From assembly GCA_964587515.1 (NCBI GenBank), contig CAZPMO010000025.1, positions 1 to 35,711 on the forward strand: 35,711 bases of DNA, read 5' to 3'. This document shows positions 8,963-18,012 of the stretch, piece after piece. The translations under genes and the position numbers were made by a program. The notes beneath the pieces were generated by a model. It was given only the letters and a program-made list of their open reading frames with translations, did no database searches and was not told the DNA's origin. This DNA is from CAZPMO01 sp964587515. Lineage in GTDB: Bacteria; Pseudomonadota; Alphaproteobacteria; MPNO01. Position 1 is the first letter of the stretch; every line of letters begins with the position of its first letter.

Positions 8963-11268
8963 AACTGGACCGCGAGGAATATCAGGCGGGGAGCATCGCG
9001 AGAGTTTTCATTTCTCCGCCGTTCTCCGGCGAGCTTGTACTCGTTGTCGCCGGCAAGGAACTCGAGATTATCCCCGCCGGCAAGATCACCAGGGACGGGA
9101 AAATCGTCGAAATTCCCATAAAGTCCCACTGGGCGGCGGAGCCCGGCGTTTATGTCATGCCGATCGTGTTCCGGCCCGGCGAGACGGCGGTGGAACGACA
9201 ACCGGGCCGCGCGGTCGGCGTCGCCTGGATGAAAATGAACACCTCCAACCGAAAACTGAATGTTTCCCTGAATTCCCGGGACGAGGTGCGGCCGGGACAA
9301 ACATTGACCATAAACGTGAATTCGGCGAGTCCCGGGTCCGAGACCTTCGTTACGCTCGCCGCCGTCGACGACGCGGTTCTCGGACTGACGGGTTACGAGA
9401 CGCCAGACCCATTTTCGCACTTCTTCGCGCAGCGTTGGCTGGCCTACGAAGTCCGCGATACATACGGGTACCTGATCAACCCAACCGGAGCCGAGCGCGC
9501 CGTGGTTCGGTCCGGGGGCGATGAGGCCGCGGCTCGTCTCGACCGCGGTCTTTCGGCGCGATCCTCGAAGGTGGTCAGCCTCTTTTCAGGAATCGTCCGT
9601 ACGGACGGCGAGGGGAAGGCGGAAATTTCGTTCGCGGCGCCGCAATTTTCGGGTCGGTTGAGACTCATGGCGGTGGCCTGGAACGCCAGGCAGATGGGTC
9701 ACGCCGAAAGCACTGTTCAGGTCCGCGATCCCGTGGTCTCCGATCTCGTTCTGCCCCGTTTCCTTGCGCCCGGGGATCGCGCATTTGCCACCGCGACCTT
9801 CACCAATGTTAGTGGCGTCGTGGGAACCTATCAGGTGACTTTCGCAAGCAATGGCCCGGTGATGCTGGACGGGGAATCGTCGTGGTCGTTCGAACTCGGC
9901 GCCAAGGATACCTTCAGCGTCGATGTGCCTCTGGTGGGCAGTGGCGTCGGCGTGGCGGGTATTTCCATGCGCGTGAAGGGACCGATCGCTTTCGAAGTCG
10001 AAAAAAACTGGGACCTCGCGGTGAGACCAACGCAACCGGTCACCGCCCGGAAGCAATTCGTGCGGCTGGGAAAAGGCGAGGAGAAAAATCTTACCGCCAG
10101 CCTGGTTCGATCCTATCTCGAAGGCACCGAAGCCGTGACATTGTCGATCGGCTCGATCCCGTCATTCGGCGTGCAGGCGCTGGTCGACGGTCTCAGGGTT
10201 TACCCCTATCGGTGTCTTGAACAGACCACGAGCCGCGGTATGGCCTTCCTGTTCGGCACAGGGCGTTACCCGGCGGAAGGGACCCTAAAAAAATTTCCCG
10301 ATGAATTCGTGCGGGAATTGGACGCGGCCATCAGCCGGTTGGCGACGCTTCAGCGCCGCGACGGTAGTTTCGGTCTGTGGTCGTCATCGGGACGCCGGCA
10401 GAAATGGTTGTCGGCATACGCCACCGATTTCCTGGTGCGCGCGCGCGAAGCGGGTCTCCGCGTGCCGGACGGCCTGTTCGATAATGCCCTGGGATGGTTG
10501 CGGTCCAGTGTGCGGGGCGGGTACTTCCGTGGAACCGAAAGCGTTTCCTCCGCCGCATATGCCCATTACGTCCTGGCCAGGGCCAACCGAGGAAATCCGG
10601 GTAAGCTTCGGCATTTTTTCGATACCTACAAACATCATTTCCCATCGACCCTGGAATCCGCCTTTGTCGCGACCGCGCTGGCTTCATACGGAGACGCCGT
10701 TCGCTCCCAACAGGCCGGTAAGGAGGTGTTGGACTGGATTGGCGGCGCGATGGACCGGACCGACACCAGGTATGATTACTATTCAAGTCCGACGAGACAG
10801 GTCGCGGCGGTTCTGCATCTTACCGCCGAGGCGAACTGGAAAGATGCGGAACTCGGCGCGCTGGCGACCCGCTTCGCGGAGCGGCTCGCGGCCAAGAAAT
10901 ACTTCAGCACACAGGAATCCGCCTGGATTTCCATGGCCGCCCATTCCATCGAACGCTGGACCAGGGACTACCGCGTCGAAGCCAATGGCCGGCTCTGGAC
11001 CGGTCCCGCCCCGACCAGGATGCGGCTGAGCCCGACCATGTTGAAGCAGGGCTTCTCCGTGAAGAACGTGGGGACGGAGGATGCGACATACGAGATCGCC
11101 GTTCGGGGAGTCATGGGGCCCACATTGCCACCCGCCGAGAACGGCTTTTCGATCAAGCGTGATCTCATCGGCGAGGATGGAAAGCCGGTCTCTCCCGCCG
11201 AAATCAAACAAGGTGACCTCATACTGGTGCGGCTGTCGGGACGGATCGCGCCGACCTCGGATCGATAG
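8842..11268 (+). pseudogene. Alpha-2-macroglobulin, bait/thioester fragment
   Basis: The second reading frame; true coding begins near 8930 (SGPDRPDRLQVKLDRE), while the part before it overlaps the first fragment out of frame. It carries the bait-region domain (around DDAVLGLTGYETPDPF), the A2M domain (LFSGIVRTDGEGKAEISF, followed by RLMAVAWN) and the thioester CLEQ at 10213-10224 within a helical thioester domain. The frame ends at TAG 11266-11268, but the same frame carries on with HALIVDLLPAGLEIE. The neighbouring residues fit a Tyr codon changed to TAG. Confidence 0.8.
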
Positions 11269-11283
11269 TCGAGATCACACGCG

Positions 11284-11583
11284 TTGATCGTCGATCTGCT
11301 TCCCGCCGGCCTTGAAATAGAAACGGTGAATGTGGACGATTCCCTGTTCGGCCTTCCCGAGGGGATGTCGTGGACGGATAGTGACAAGTTGTTCGTCAAA
11401 GGCAGGGACGATCGATACGTCGCGGCTCTTAGACTTTCGGGGGGCGAAGGTTTCAGGCTCCAATATCTGGTCCGGGCGGTGACGGTCGGGACCTACACGT
11501 TTCCGGCGCCTTATGCGGAGAACATGTATCGTCCGGATCAATTCACCCGGGGGAAGGTGTCCCGTCTGGAAGTGCGCAGATGA
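11284..11583 (+). pseudogene. Alpha-2-macroglobulin, C-terminal fragment
   Basis: The 3' end of the same gene in the same frame as the fragment before it, cut off only by the TAG at 11266. It encodes the last MG-type domain, with the family signature VDLLPAGLEIE at the start and a run of beta strands (FRLQYLVRAVTVGTYTF) near the end. Its TGA (11581-11583) overlaps the pbpC ATG. It has no ribosome site of its own, so it is unlikely to be made alone. Confidence 0.8.
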
Positions 11584-13643
11584 TCCGACGCCTCCTTGTA
11601 ATCGGCGGATTTATCGCGGTCTCGGGCGCGACCGTGCTCGCCGTCGACGCCCTCTACCCGCCGGACCTCCATCGTTTCAAGGATTTGTCCAGGACCGTCG
11701 TCGCGGCCGACGGGACAATTCTTCGCGTTGTTACATCGACCGACCAGAAATGGCGGCTCCCGACACGCCTGGACCATGTCGACCCGAGATATATCGCGTA
11801 TCTGATCGCATACGAGGACAAACGATTTTGGACCCACCATGGGGTCGATCCCCTGGCGATCGCCCGCGCGCTCGGTCAATGGTCGGGCGCCGGCAGGATC
11901 GTGTCGGGCGCATCGACCCTGACAATGCAGGTGGCGCGGTTGCTGGAACCCCGGCGACGAACCGTTTTGTCCAAGGCCATCGAAATGTTTCGCGCCATCC
12001 AACTGGAATCGCGGCTCTCGAAAAAGGAGATACTGTCCATCTACCTGACGCTGGCGCCGTTCGGCGGGAATATCGAAGGGGTCCGGACGGCCAGCCTGGC
12101 CTATTTCAATAAGCCTCCCCGCCGGTTGACGGTTGCCGAGGCCGCCCTGCTTGTCGCTCTGCCGCAATCTCCGTCGCGTTACCGGCCCGATCGTCGCCGA
12201 AAAAACGCCGCCGTGGCCAGGGCAAAGGTTCTGAAGAGGCTCCGATCCGCGCGCCTGATTACGCCACGCCAGGCTTCGGAAGCGGATGACACGCCGATCG
12301 GGACCCGGCGGCATCGGCTTCCGTTCCGCGCGCCGCATATGGCGAGGCGCCTTTTCTCCGAATATCCCGACGCGGCGACCGTTCGCTCCCATATCGTCCC
12401 GCAATTTCAAGCCGCCGTTGCCGACATCGACCATGAGGCGATCCGTCCCGCCGGTCACGGCGTCAATGCGGCGGCGATGGTGGTCGAGAATGAGACGTCG
12501 AAGGTTCTGGTCTACGTTGCATCGAGCGGTTTCTTCGACGAATCGCGGACGGGACAGATCGATTACATCCGGGCGGTCCGCTCACCGGGCTCCGCTCTGA
12601 AACCCTTCATCTACGCCATGGCCTTCGATGAGGGGATCGCACACCCTGAGACGTTTATCGCTGATCGGCGAAAGCGTTTCGGCGGCTATCGCCCGGCGAA
12701 TTTCGACGGTCTGAGTCATGGACGAATTATCGCCCGCCACGCCCTGCAGGCATCCCTCAACGTTCCGGCCGTGACGTTGCTCCACGAGCTTGGACCGAGG
12801 AGATTTCTCTCGCGCCTCCATGGCTTCGGTATTCGTCCGAAACTCGGGAGCGGCGGCGGCGGTCCCGGGCTCGCCGTCGCGCTCGGTGGCGCCGGTCTTT
12901 CCCTTGAACAGCTTGTCGCGATGTACAGCGCGCTTGCCCGAGGTCGCGGATTCAAGGGTCTGTCATTTTCCAAGGGTCGGAACACGGTGGCGTCCGCGCC
13001 GTTCTACGACCCAACGGCAACCGCCGCCGTGGTGGACATTCTGGCGGGAACGCCAAGACCGCGAGGGCGATACGGTGCGGCGGCCGATAGGCGGATCGCC
13101 TTCAAGACGGGAACATCATCGGGCTACCGGGATGTTCTGGCCTTGGGGTTCGATGGAACCTACACGGTCGGGGTCTGGATGGGGCACCCCGACGCCAAGC
13201 CCATGCCCGCGAAAACAGGCGCCCGAACGGCGGCGCCCATTCTATTTCGAATATTCGATGTCCTGCCCGCCCCGACAGGGAAAATATCCGCCCGCATGGC
13301 TCATGTTGCCCGCGACAAGGCGCCGATGAATCTGAAGACGCTACTCAGCGTCCGGAAAAGATCGGATATTTTAGGCTCGGCGCCGTTTTCCATTTCATTC
13401 CCGCCCGATGGGTCGGTGATTCCGTTTCGGCAACGGGACTCCGGCTCGGCGGTGGTCACGCCCGTCAGGATGCGCGATGGCAAACGCCCCTTCAATGTCT
13501 TCGTCAACGGCGCGCCGGTCCGAATTGGAAGTCTGGGGCGATCCGTGGCATGGCGCGCCGAAACGCTCGGTTTTTACGCCATCGTGGCGATCGACCGGGA
13601 AGGCAATATCGCGGCGTCGAATTTCGAGTTGTCCGACAGGTAG
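11580..13643 (+). CDS. pbpC: Penicillin-binding protein 1C
   Basis: A bifunctional peptidoglycan synthase of 687 residues anchored by one N-terminal membrane segment (about 4-22). The GT51 glycosyltransferase domain has catalytic Glu79 (EDKRF) and the GASTLTMQ motif (110-117). The transpeptidase has Ser338-x-x-Lys341 (SPGSALKPF), Ser392-x-Asn394 and the KTG box at 509-511. A C-terminal beta domain of the PBP1C type (about 600-687) ends it. PbpC and alpha-2-macroglobulin are a conserved pair thought to defend and repair the wall after attack. The ATG overlaps the end of the macroglobulin gene by four bases. The pbpC frame is intact although its partner is broken. Confidence 0.95.
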   Translation: MIRRLLVIGGFIAVSGATVLAVDALYPPDLHRFKDLSRTVVAADGTILRVVTSTDQKWRLPTRLDHVDPRYIAYLIAYEDKRFWTHHGVDPLAIARALGQWSGAGRIVSGASTLTMQVARLLEPRRRTVLSKAIEMFRAIQLESRLSKKEILSIYLTLAPFGGNIEGVRTASLAYFNKPPRRLTVAEAALLVALPQSPSRYRPDRRRKNAAVARAKVLKRLRSARLITPRQASEADDTPIGTRRHRLPFRAPHMARRLFSEYPDAATVRSHIVPQFQAAVADIDHEAIRPAGHGVNAAAMVVENETSKVLVYVASSGFFDESRTGQIDYIRAVRSPGSALKPFIYAMAFDEGIAHPETFIADRRKRFGGYRPANFDGLSHGRIIARHALQASLNVPAVTLLHELGPRRFLSRLHGFGIRPKLGSGGGGPGLAVALGGAGLSLEQLVAMYSALARGRGFKGLSFSKGRNTVASAPFYDPTATAAVVDILAGTPRPRGRYGAAADRRIAFKTGTSSGYRDVLALGFDGTYTVGVWMGHPDAKPMPAKTGARTAAPILFRIFDVLPAPTGKISARMAHVARDKAPMNLKTLLSVRKRSDILGSAPFSISFPPDGSVIPFRQRDSGSAVVTPVRMRDGKRPFNVFVNGAPVRIGSLGRSVAWRAETLGFYAIVAIDREGNIAASNFELSDR

Positions 13644-13660
13644 CCGAGCCGCCCGCGCGC

Positions 13661-14194
13661 CTACTCGGCGGCGAGGTGGGCGTCGCGGCGTTGGTAGAGT
13701 TCCTCGTCGGCGTAGCCCATGGTTTCGGGGATGCCGATACCCAGCATCACCTGGAAATAGACCGGCTCCAGGCTGTCATTGTCGTAGCCGTGGATGACGC
13801 CGGGCGGGCAGGCGACGCATTCCCAGGGACCCAGGCGGCGTCTGATCTGGCGGCCGGTGCCTTCCTCCTCGATGAACACGGTCAGGAAGCCTTGCAGTAC
13901 GAAGAAGATCTCCTCGACCTCGTGGGTGTGGGCCGCGTTGCCCTGGCCCGGTTCGACGAACATGATCGACAGCGTGAAGCCGCGCGGCGGGATCACCGCC
14001 GGGTCGTGATGCTTGCCCGAGCCGCCGGCCCCCATGAAGCGATGCTGGGCCCGCTTGAACCCCTCGATCTTCGCGTCCTCGAAGGCTTCCCAATCGGGCG
14101 TGATGTCGCGGAAGCGCCGGGTGAACCTGTCGGCGATCTCCTCGATCGACTTGTCTTCGAGCTCGGCCGGCCGTGGATGCCGTGCAACGGTCAT
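13661..14194 (-). CDS. Cupin domain-containing protein
   Basis: 177 residues with a single cupin barrel. Metal-ligand candidates are His89, His91 and Glu95 in the first motif (HTHEVEEIFFVLQG) and His135 in the second (PPGVIHGYDN). The fold supports a metal-dependent dioxygenase, isomerase or sugar/ligand-binding role; the exact function is not clear. Residues 1-55 are an alpha-helical extension. Start: ATG at 14194 has AAGGAG six bases upstream; the frame is open to 14230 but lacks a comparable signal. It comes last after the two binding-protein genes on the same strand, but a terminator-like hairpin separates them. Its stop is 17 bases from the pbpC stop. Confidence 0.88.
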   Translation of the reverse strand: MTVARHPRPAELEDKSIEEIADRFTRRFRDITPDWEAFEDAKIEGFKRAQHRFMGAGGSGKHHDPAVIPPRGFTLSIMFVEPGQGNAAHTHEVEEIFFVLQGFLTVFIEEEGTGRQIRRRLGPWECVACPPGVIHGYDNDSLEPVYFQVMLGIGIPETMGYADEELYQRRDAHLAAE

Positions 14195-14289
14195 GATTTG
14201 CTCCTTCTTGTTCTCCGTACCTGCGGGCATTCTACGCCGGTCGGGCGTCTGTTTCAGCCGGCTTTTTTGACGCAGGCTTGCGGGCGTGA

Positions 14290-14323
14290 ACGAAAGCGGC
14301 CCCCCATTGGGCCGGGGGCCGCT
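14290..14323 (-). terminator. Terminator-like hairpin after the binding-protein operon
   Basis: AGCGGCCCCC (14295-14304 as plus-strand AGCGGCCCCC) pairs perfectly with GGGGGCCGCT (14314-14323) over ten bases with a nine-base loop. On the minus strand it is followed by TTCGTT, a poor T-run. It lies just downstream of the substrate-binding protein gene that ends at 14347. Confidence 0.6.
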
Positions 14324-14346
14324 TCGACTTTATATGGCCGCGTTGG

Positions 14347-15321
14347 CTATTTTTTGCGTGGATCGTAGACGATCTGAACCAGCTCCGCCTTCTGGGCGGC
14401 GGTCAGCGGCTTCTTGATGCGCTTGTGCTGGACCGCCAGCGCGATCGCCTTGTCGATATTGCTGATCGGCAGCATCGCGTTATTTTCCTTGTTGTAGAAA
14501 TCGACCGCGATCCTGGCGATATCGACGGGCAGCTTCATGCCCTTGGCGAAGCGCTTGATGGCTTCTTCCTTGCCGGAACCGTACATCCAGTTCAGCGCCC
14601 GCGAATAGCCCATCAGGAACTTGCGCGCCGTGCCCCGGTTCTTGGCCAGCCAGTTCGAGTTCACGATGTTGACGCGGATCGAGAGGTCCGACAGCGGCTT
14701 CACGATCGAGCCCTTGAACAGAATACGCGCCTTGCCGGAGTTGATGAGATCGAGACCGAGCGGCGGCACCGACCACGCGGCGTCGGTCTGGCCCGACATC
14801 ATCTGGGTGCGCGAGCCCGACGGCCCGCCGGTCGAGACCAGGATGGGCTTCAGATTGAGATAGGTCGCCAGCGTCAGCAGCGTGAGGTTGGTCGACGAGC
14901 CGGGACGTGAATAGCCGATCTGGGCGCCGTTGATGTCCTTTACGGTCTTCAGCTTGGAATCGGCGCGTACATACCAGAACAGGTCGGGTACGCCCTTCAT
15001 CTCGGAAGCCACGATACGCACTGGCCCGCCCTTGGCGTAGGCCGATATGGCGCCGAGCACGCCGATGGTCATGCCGAACTGCATATCGCCGGTCATCACC
15101 ACGCGCGCCGTCTCCGCGCCGCCGCGCGTCCGGATATGATGAATATCGAGCCCGAGCTCCTTGAAATAGCCGTTCTCCTGCGCGAATACCGTGGGCAGCG
15201 TGTCCCAAAGTCCGCGCTGGCCGATGGCCACGTTGATTTTCTCAAGCGCGATCGCGGGTGCCGCATAGAGCCCGGTCGCCAGCGCCGCGAACGCGGTCGC
15301 CTTCGCAATGTTCCTGATCAT
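14347..15321 (-). CDS. ABC transporter substrate-binding protein (NMT1/TauA type)
   Basis: 324 residues with a signal peptide (cleavage likely after AIA at residue 25), so a periplasmic binding protein. The two-lobed NMT1/SsuA fold is seen in the typical start LEKINVAIGQRGLWDTLPTVFAQENGYF..GLD, the GxAE..RVVMTGDMQFG segment, and a Ser/Thr-rich ligand loop (GYSRPGSSTNLT). Relatives bind sulfonates, nitrate, pyrimidine precursors or aromatic acids; the ligand here is unknown. GGAGGAATTCG precedes the ATG. No ABC permease or ATPase gene is in the window. It follows a second binding protein and an amidase on the same strand. Confidence 0.9.
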   Translation of the reverse strand: MIRNIAKATAFAALATGLYAAPAIALEKINVAIGQRGLWDTLPTVFAQENGYFKELGLDIHHIRTRGGAETARVVMTGDMQFGMTIGVLGAISAYAKGGPVRIVASEMKGVPDLFWYVRADSKLKTVKDINGAQIGYSRPGSSTNLTLLTLATYLNLKPILVSTGGPSGSRTQMMSGQTDAAWSVPPLGLDLINSGKARILFKGSIVKPLSDLSIRVNIVNSNWLAKNRGTARKFLMGYSRALNWMYGSGKEEAIKRFAKGMKLPVDIARIAVDFYNKENNAMLPISNIDKAIALAVQHKRIKKPLTAAQKAELVQIVYDPRKK

Positions 15322-15399
15322 CGAATTCCTCCCTATATGTTGTTGGTAATCGCCGATCGTGGCGTGAGCTTAGTTGGTTCGCCGGATGAGTGAAAGCCG

Positions 15400-16296
15400 C
15401 TAGGCGCCACGCGCCGCGTCGAGATAATGCGGCTCCATATAGGTTTCGGGGTCGTCGGACGCGTTGTCGCCGAGCTGTCCGGCGCGCTTCATGATGTCGA
15501 TCACCTTGGCGAGGCCGGCGGCGCTGACCGACATGTCGGCCGGCATGATGCCGCGTCCGGTGAAGTCGTCCCAGGCGCGGCGCGCATAGTCCTCGGTGAT
15601 GCGCATCTCGGCGGCGGCGATCACCGCCGCCGCCTCGCGGTTGGCGCACATCCACGCCGTCGCCTCGAGAAGCGCCCGGAGGAAGCCTTCCGTTTCGGCC
15701 GCGTGGCGCCGGGCCCAGCCGGCCTCGGCGTTGATGGTGGTGAACTGGTAATCGGGAATGTAGTCGACAGTCGCGGCGAGGTTGGAGAACCCGGCATCGT
15801 CGGCCATGTAGCTCAGCGGGATCGATTGCAGTCCGGCGTCGATGCCGCCTTCCTGGAACAGTTTCCAGCGCGTCGGCGCGCCGCCCACGGGATCGAGCGT
15901 GTAATCGCCGGGATATTCCAGCCCGTGGCGCGCCAGCATGTCCTGGATCACGAAGGTGGTGCCCTCGTCGATCGACAGGCAGCCGATCACGGCGCCCTTC
16001 AGGTCCTCGATGCGGGCGAAGCGCGGCTGGGCGATCAGGAAATGAGAGAGCTTGGACGTATTGCCCGCGAGAACCCGCAGCGTGCCGCCGCCGGCCACGT
16101 CCATGATCACCCCGTCGGGCGGGCCGAGCGCGAAATGGAGGCTGCCGTCCTTCATCCCCTGGGTGACCATGGAGCCAGAATCCATGATCTCGGCCTCGAC
16201 CTCCAGCCCGGCGCGCTCGAAGAAGCCTTCCTTCAGCGCCGCCCACAGCGGCACATTAAAAAACGTGCGCGAGATCAGACCGATACGAATTTTCAT
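15400..16296 (-). CDS. NMT1/THI5-like substrate-binding protein without signal peptide
   Basis: 298 residues with the same NMT1-like fold: opening MKIRIGLISRTFFNVPLW, then AALKEGFFERAGLEVE, a GMKDGSLHFALGPPDGV segment and IGCLSIDEGTTFVIQDML. Unlike its neighbour it starts straight at the first beta strand with no signal peptide; the open frame upstream (to 16404) gives only an Arg-rich stretch overlapping the amidase gene. ATG at 16296 has AAAAGGAA upstream. It may therefore be a cytoplasmic enzyme or sensor of this fold, or be exported differently. It lies 14 bases after the amidase stop and 78 bases before the second binding protein. Confidence 0.85.
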   Translation of the reverse strand: MKIRIGLISRTFFNVPLWAALKEGFFERAGLEVEAEIMDSGSMVTQGMKDGSLHFALGPPDGVIMDVAGGGTLRVLAGNTSKLSHFLIAQPRFARIEDLKGAVIGCLSIDEGTTFVIQDMLARHGLEYPGDYTLDPVGGAPTRWKLFQEGGIDAGLQSIPLSYMADDAGFSNLAATVDYIPDYQFTTINAEAGWARRHAAETEGFLRALLEATAWMCANREAAAVIAAAEMRITEDYARRAWDDFTGRGIMPADMSVSAAGLAKVIDIMKRAGQLGDNASDDPETYMEPHYLDAARGA

Positions 16297-16310
16297 ACTG
16301 GAATTCCTTT

Positions 16311-17744
16311 TCAGGCGGGCGCATGCGGCGGCCGGCGGTGGGCCCAGGGTCGCGCCGCCTCGAAGGCGGCGGCGACGCCCAGCAAATCCGCGTCGCCGAG
16401 CCACGGCGCGATGATCTGAAGCCCGATGGGCAACCCGTCGTCAGTCCAGCCGCAGGGGATGCTGATCGCCGGATGGCCGGTGAGATTGAACAAATTGAGA
16501 TAGGGACACCAGGCGCGGCGCATGTCGCCGGCGTCGGCGCCGTCGATCTCGATGGGGTCCAGCGCCTTGTGATCGACGCTCAGCGGGCGTCGCGCGATGG
16601 TCGGCGTGATCACGAAGTCGGTGTCCGCGAACCAGCCCTGGACGGCGCGGAAGAAACGCGTGCGCGCATACATGGCGCGTTGCAGATCGGGGCCGGCATA
16701 ATCGAGCCCCTCGCGGATGCCGACCACCAGGCTGGGGTCCATGCGGTCTTCGTTCGCCGCGATCTCACCGCCGAAGCGCGCCGCCCAATTGGATTGCTGG
16801 AGCACCCGCCAGGCGGGCTCGGCCAGCTCGAATTCGGCGTCGATTTGCGTCACCGCGCCGCCGAGCTCGCCGATCAGCGCCACCGCCGCCGCGCACGCCT
16901 CGCGCACCTCCGCCGCCAGCAGGGTGTTGCCCAGCAACGGCCGCCACGCGAAGCGCGTCCCCGAAAGGCCGCGCCGGTCGAGCCCGGCGCTGAAATCGCC
17001 GCCGGTGAGCCCGATCGACAGCGGATCGGACGGGTGCGCGCCCGCCAATACGCCCAGCATCAGCGCCGCGTCGGCCACGGTGCGCGAAAGTATGCCGAGA
17101 TGAATGAAGTTCTGGAACGCATCCGGCACCTGGTTGTGCGGCGCCAGGCCGAGGGTGGGTTTCAGCCCGACGGTGCCGGTGCACGCCGCCGGCAGACGCG
17201 TCGAGGCGCCGGCGTCGGTGGCCAGCGACAGCGGCGCGATGCCGACCGCGACCGCCGCCGCCGAGCCGCCCGACGAGCCGCCCGGCGTGAGGTCGAGGTT
17301 CCACGGATTGCGCGTCACGCCGAACAACGGCGCGTCGGTCAACAGCTTGTGCGCGTTGTCGGGTGTGGTGGTCTTGCCGATGATGACCGCCCCGGCGGCG
17401 CGCAGCCGTGCCACCGCGACCGCGTCGGCCGGCGCGATGTTTTCCGTCATCAGCGCCGAGCCGAAGGTGGTCGCGACGCCCTTGACGTTGATCAGATCCT
17501 TGATCGAGACCGGCACGCCGTGCAGCGGGCCGAGATCGTCGCCGCGCGCGACGGCCGCATCGGCGTTGCGCGCCGCCGCCCGCGCCTCTTCCGGCATCAC
17601 CGCGATGAAAGCGTTGAGCGTCTCGCGGCTCGCCTGGATTCGTTCCAGCGCGCACTCGGTCGCCTCGACCGCTGAAATCTCGCCCGCGCGGATGCGGCCC
17701 GCCATCTCGCCCGCCGCCATGAACGCCAGATCGGCATTGCCCAT
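16311..17744 (-). CDS. Amidase (amidase signature family)
   Basis: 477 residues, normal for the family. The Ser–cis-Ser–Lys triad fits Lys82 (SIKD), Ser157 (PGGSSGGS) and Ser181 (TDAGASTR), with the usual spacings of 75 and 24. The usual GGGS around the nucleophile reads AGAS here. Substrates in this family range from simple amides to ureidocarboxylates; context with two binding proteins suggests an imported amide or N-containing compound, but this is inference. The ATG at 17744 is preceded by GGGGAG. First gene of a minus-strand unit with the two binding proteins. Confidence 0.93.
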   Translation of the reverse strand: MGNADLAFMAAGEMAGRIRAGEISAVEATECALERIQASRETLNAFIAVMPEEARAAARNADAAVARGDDLGPLHGVPVSIKDLINVKGVATTFGSALMTENIAPADAVAVARLRAAGAVIIGKTTTPDNAHKLLTDAPLFGVTRNPWNLDLTPGGSSGGSAAAVAVGIAPLSLATDAGASTRLPAACTGTVGLKPTLGLAPHNQVPDAFQNFIHLGILSRTVADAALMLGVLAGAHPSDPLSIGLTGGDFSAGLDRRGLSGTRFAWRPLLGNTLLAAEVREACAAAVALIGELGGAVTQIDAEFELAEPAWRVLQQSNWAARFGGEIAANEDRMDPSLVVGIREGLDYAGPDLQRAMYARTRFFRAVQGWFADTDFVITPTIARRPLSVDHKALDPIEIDGADAGDMRRAWCPYLNLFNLTGHPAISIPCGWTDDGLPIGLQIIAPWLGDADLLGVAAAFEAARPWAHRRPPHAPA

Positions 17745-17831
17745 TGCTGTCTCCCCGTTGCGGCACGACTAAAGCGCTTGCGGCCCGGCGGATCAACTGT
17801 TTGCGGTCAAGCGGGATGGATCGGAATATCG

Positions 17832-17845
17832 TGGGATAAATCCCA
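17832..17845. promoter_or_regulatory. Palindromic operator candidate 1
   Basis: TGGGA-TAAA-TCCCA, perfect 5-bp arms. It is 88 bases upstream of the amidase start. Confidence 0.5.
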
Positions 17846-17906
17846 TATCGATGCCACCGTCCCAACGCCAATCGATCATAAAATGCGCCGAAATTAAGGG
17901 TGTGGT

Positions 17907-17920
17907 TGGGAAATATCCCA
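17907..17920. promoter_or_regulatory. Palindromic operator candidate 2
   Basis: TGGGA-AATA-TCCCA, the same arms and spacing as the first site. It lies 35 bases upstream of the TTGACA box. Confidence 0.5.
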
Positions 17921-17954
17921 CTAATTCAAAAATTAATTATATTGGGATTTTTTC

Positions 17955-17983
17955 TTGACACTATTTGAACGGTGCGATTACGT
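17955..17983 (+). promoter_or_regulatory. Putative sigma-70-type promoter of the one-carbon cluster
   Basis: TTGACA at 17955-17960 is a perfect -35 box; 17 bases on, TTACGT (17978-17983) is a weak -10 candidate. It lies 30 bases before the ATG at 18013, and a TGGGA half-site sits eight bases upstream of the -35. Confidence 0.45.
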
Positions 17984-18012
17984 GATTATCGGCGCACCGG
18001 ACCGGAAAGATA

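Larger units (their letters stand above)
6524..11583 (+). pseudogene. Bacterial alpha-2-macroglobulin (YfhM-like), disrupted three times
   Basis: Read together, this is a periplasmic protease-trap protein of about 1,680 residues: signal sequence, short TPR-like region, MG domains, bait region, thioester domain and C-terminal MG domain. Bacterial members trap invading proteases and are usually paired with pbpC, as here. Three lesions break it. A TAA (6539-6541) is the sixth codon after an ATG with a good ribosome site, and the frame beyond it encodes the rest of the signal peptide. A shift from frame 2 to frame 1 occurs within about 8915-8935. An in-frame TAG lies at 11266-11268. The thioester motif CLEQ (10213-10224) is intact. 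Its stop overlaps the pbpC start by four bases (ATGA), so the operon structure survives. Sequencing error cannot be excluded for any single lesion. Confidence 0.85.
17745..18012. promoter_or_regulatory. Divergent control region with two TGGGA-N4-TCCCA palindromes
   Basis: 268 bases between the amidase and methyltransferase-like genes, AT-rich in its right half. Two 14-bp palindromes of the same design lie 75 bases apart: TGGGATAAATCCCA (17832-17845) and TGGGAAATATCCCA (17907-17920). A lone TGGGA half (17943-17947) precedes a consensus -35 box. This looks like the binding region of one dimeric regulator controlling one or both divergent units. The regulator is not identified. Confidence 0.65.

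Noticed and set aside
11266..11268. TAG read as pyrrolysine or another recoded residue
   Set aside because: TAG ends several normal genes here, and the same macroglobulin gene also has a TAA and a frameshift, so decay or error is simpler.
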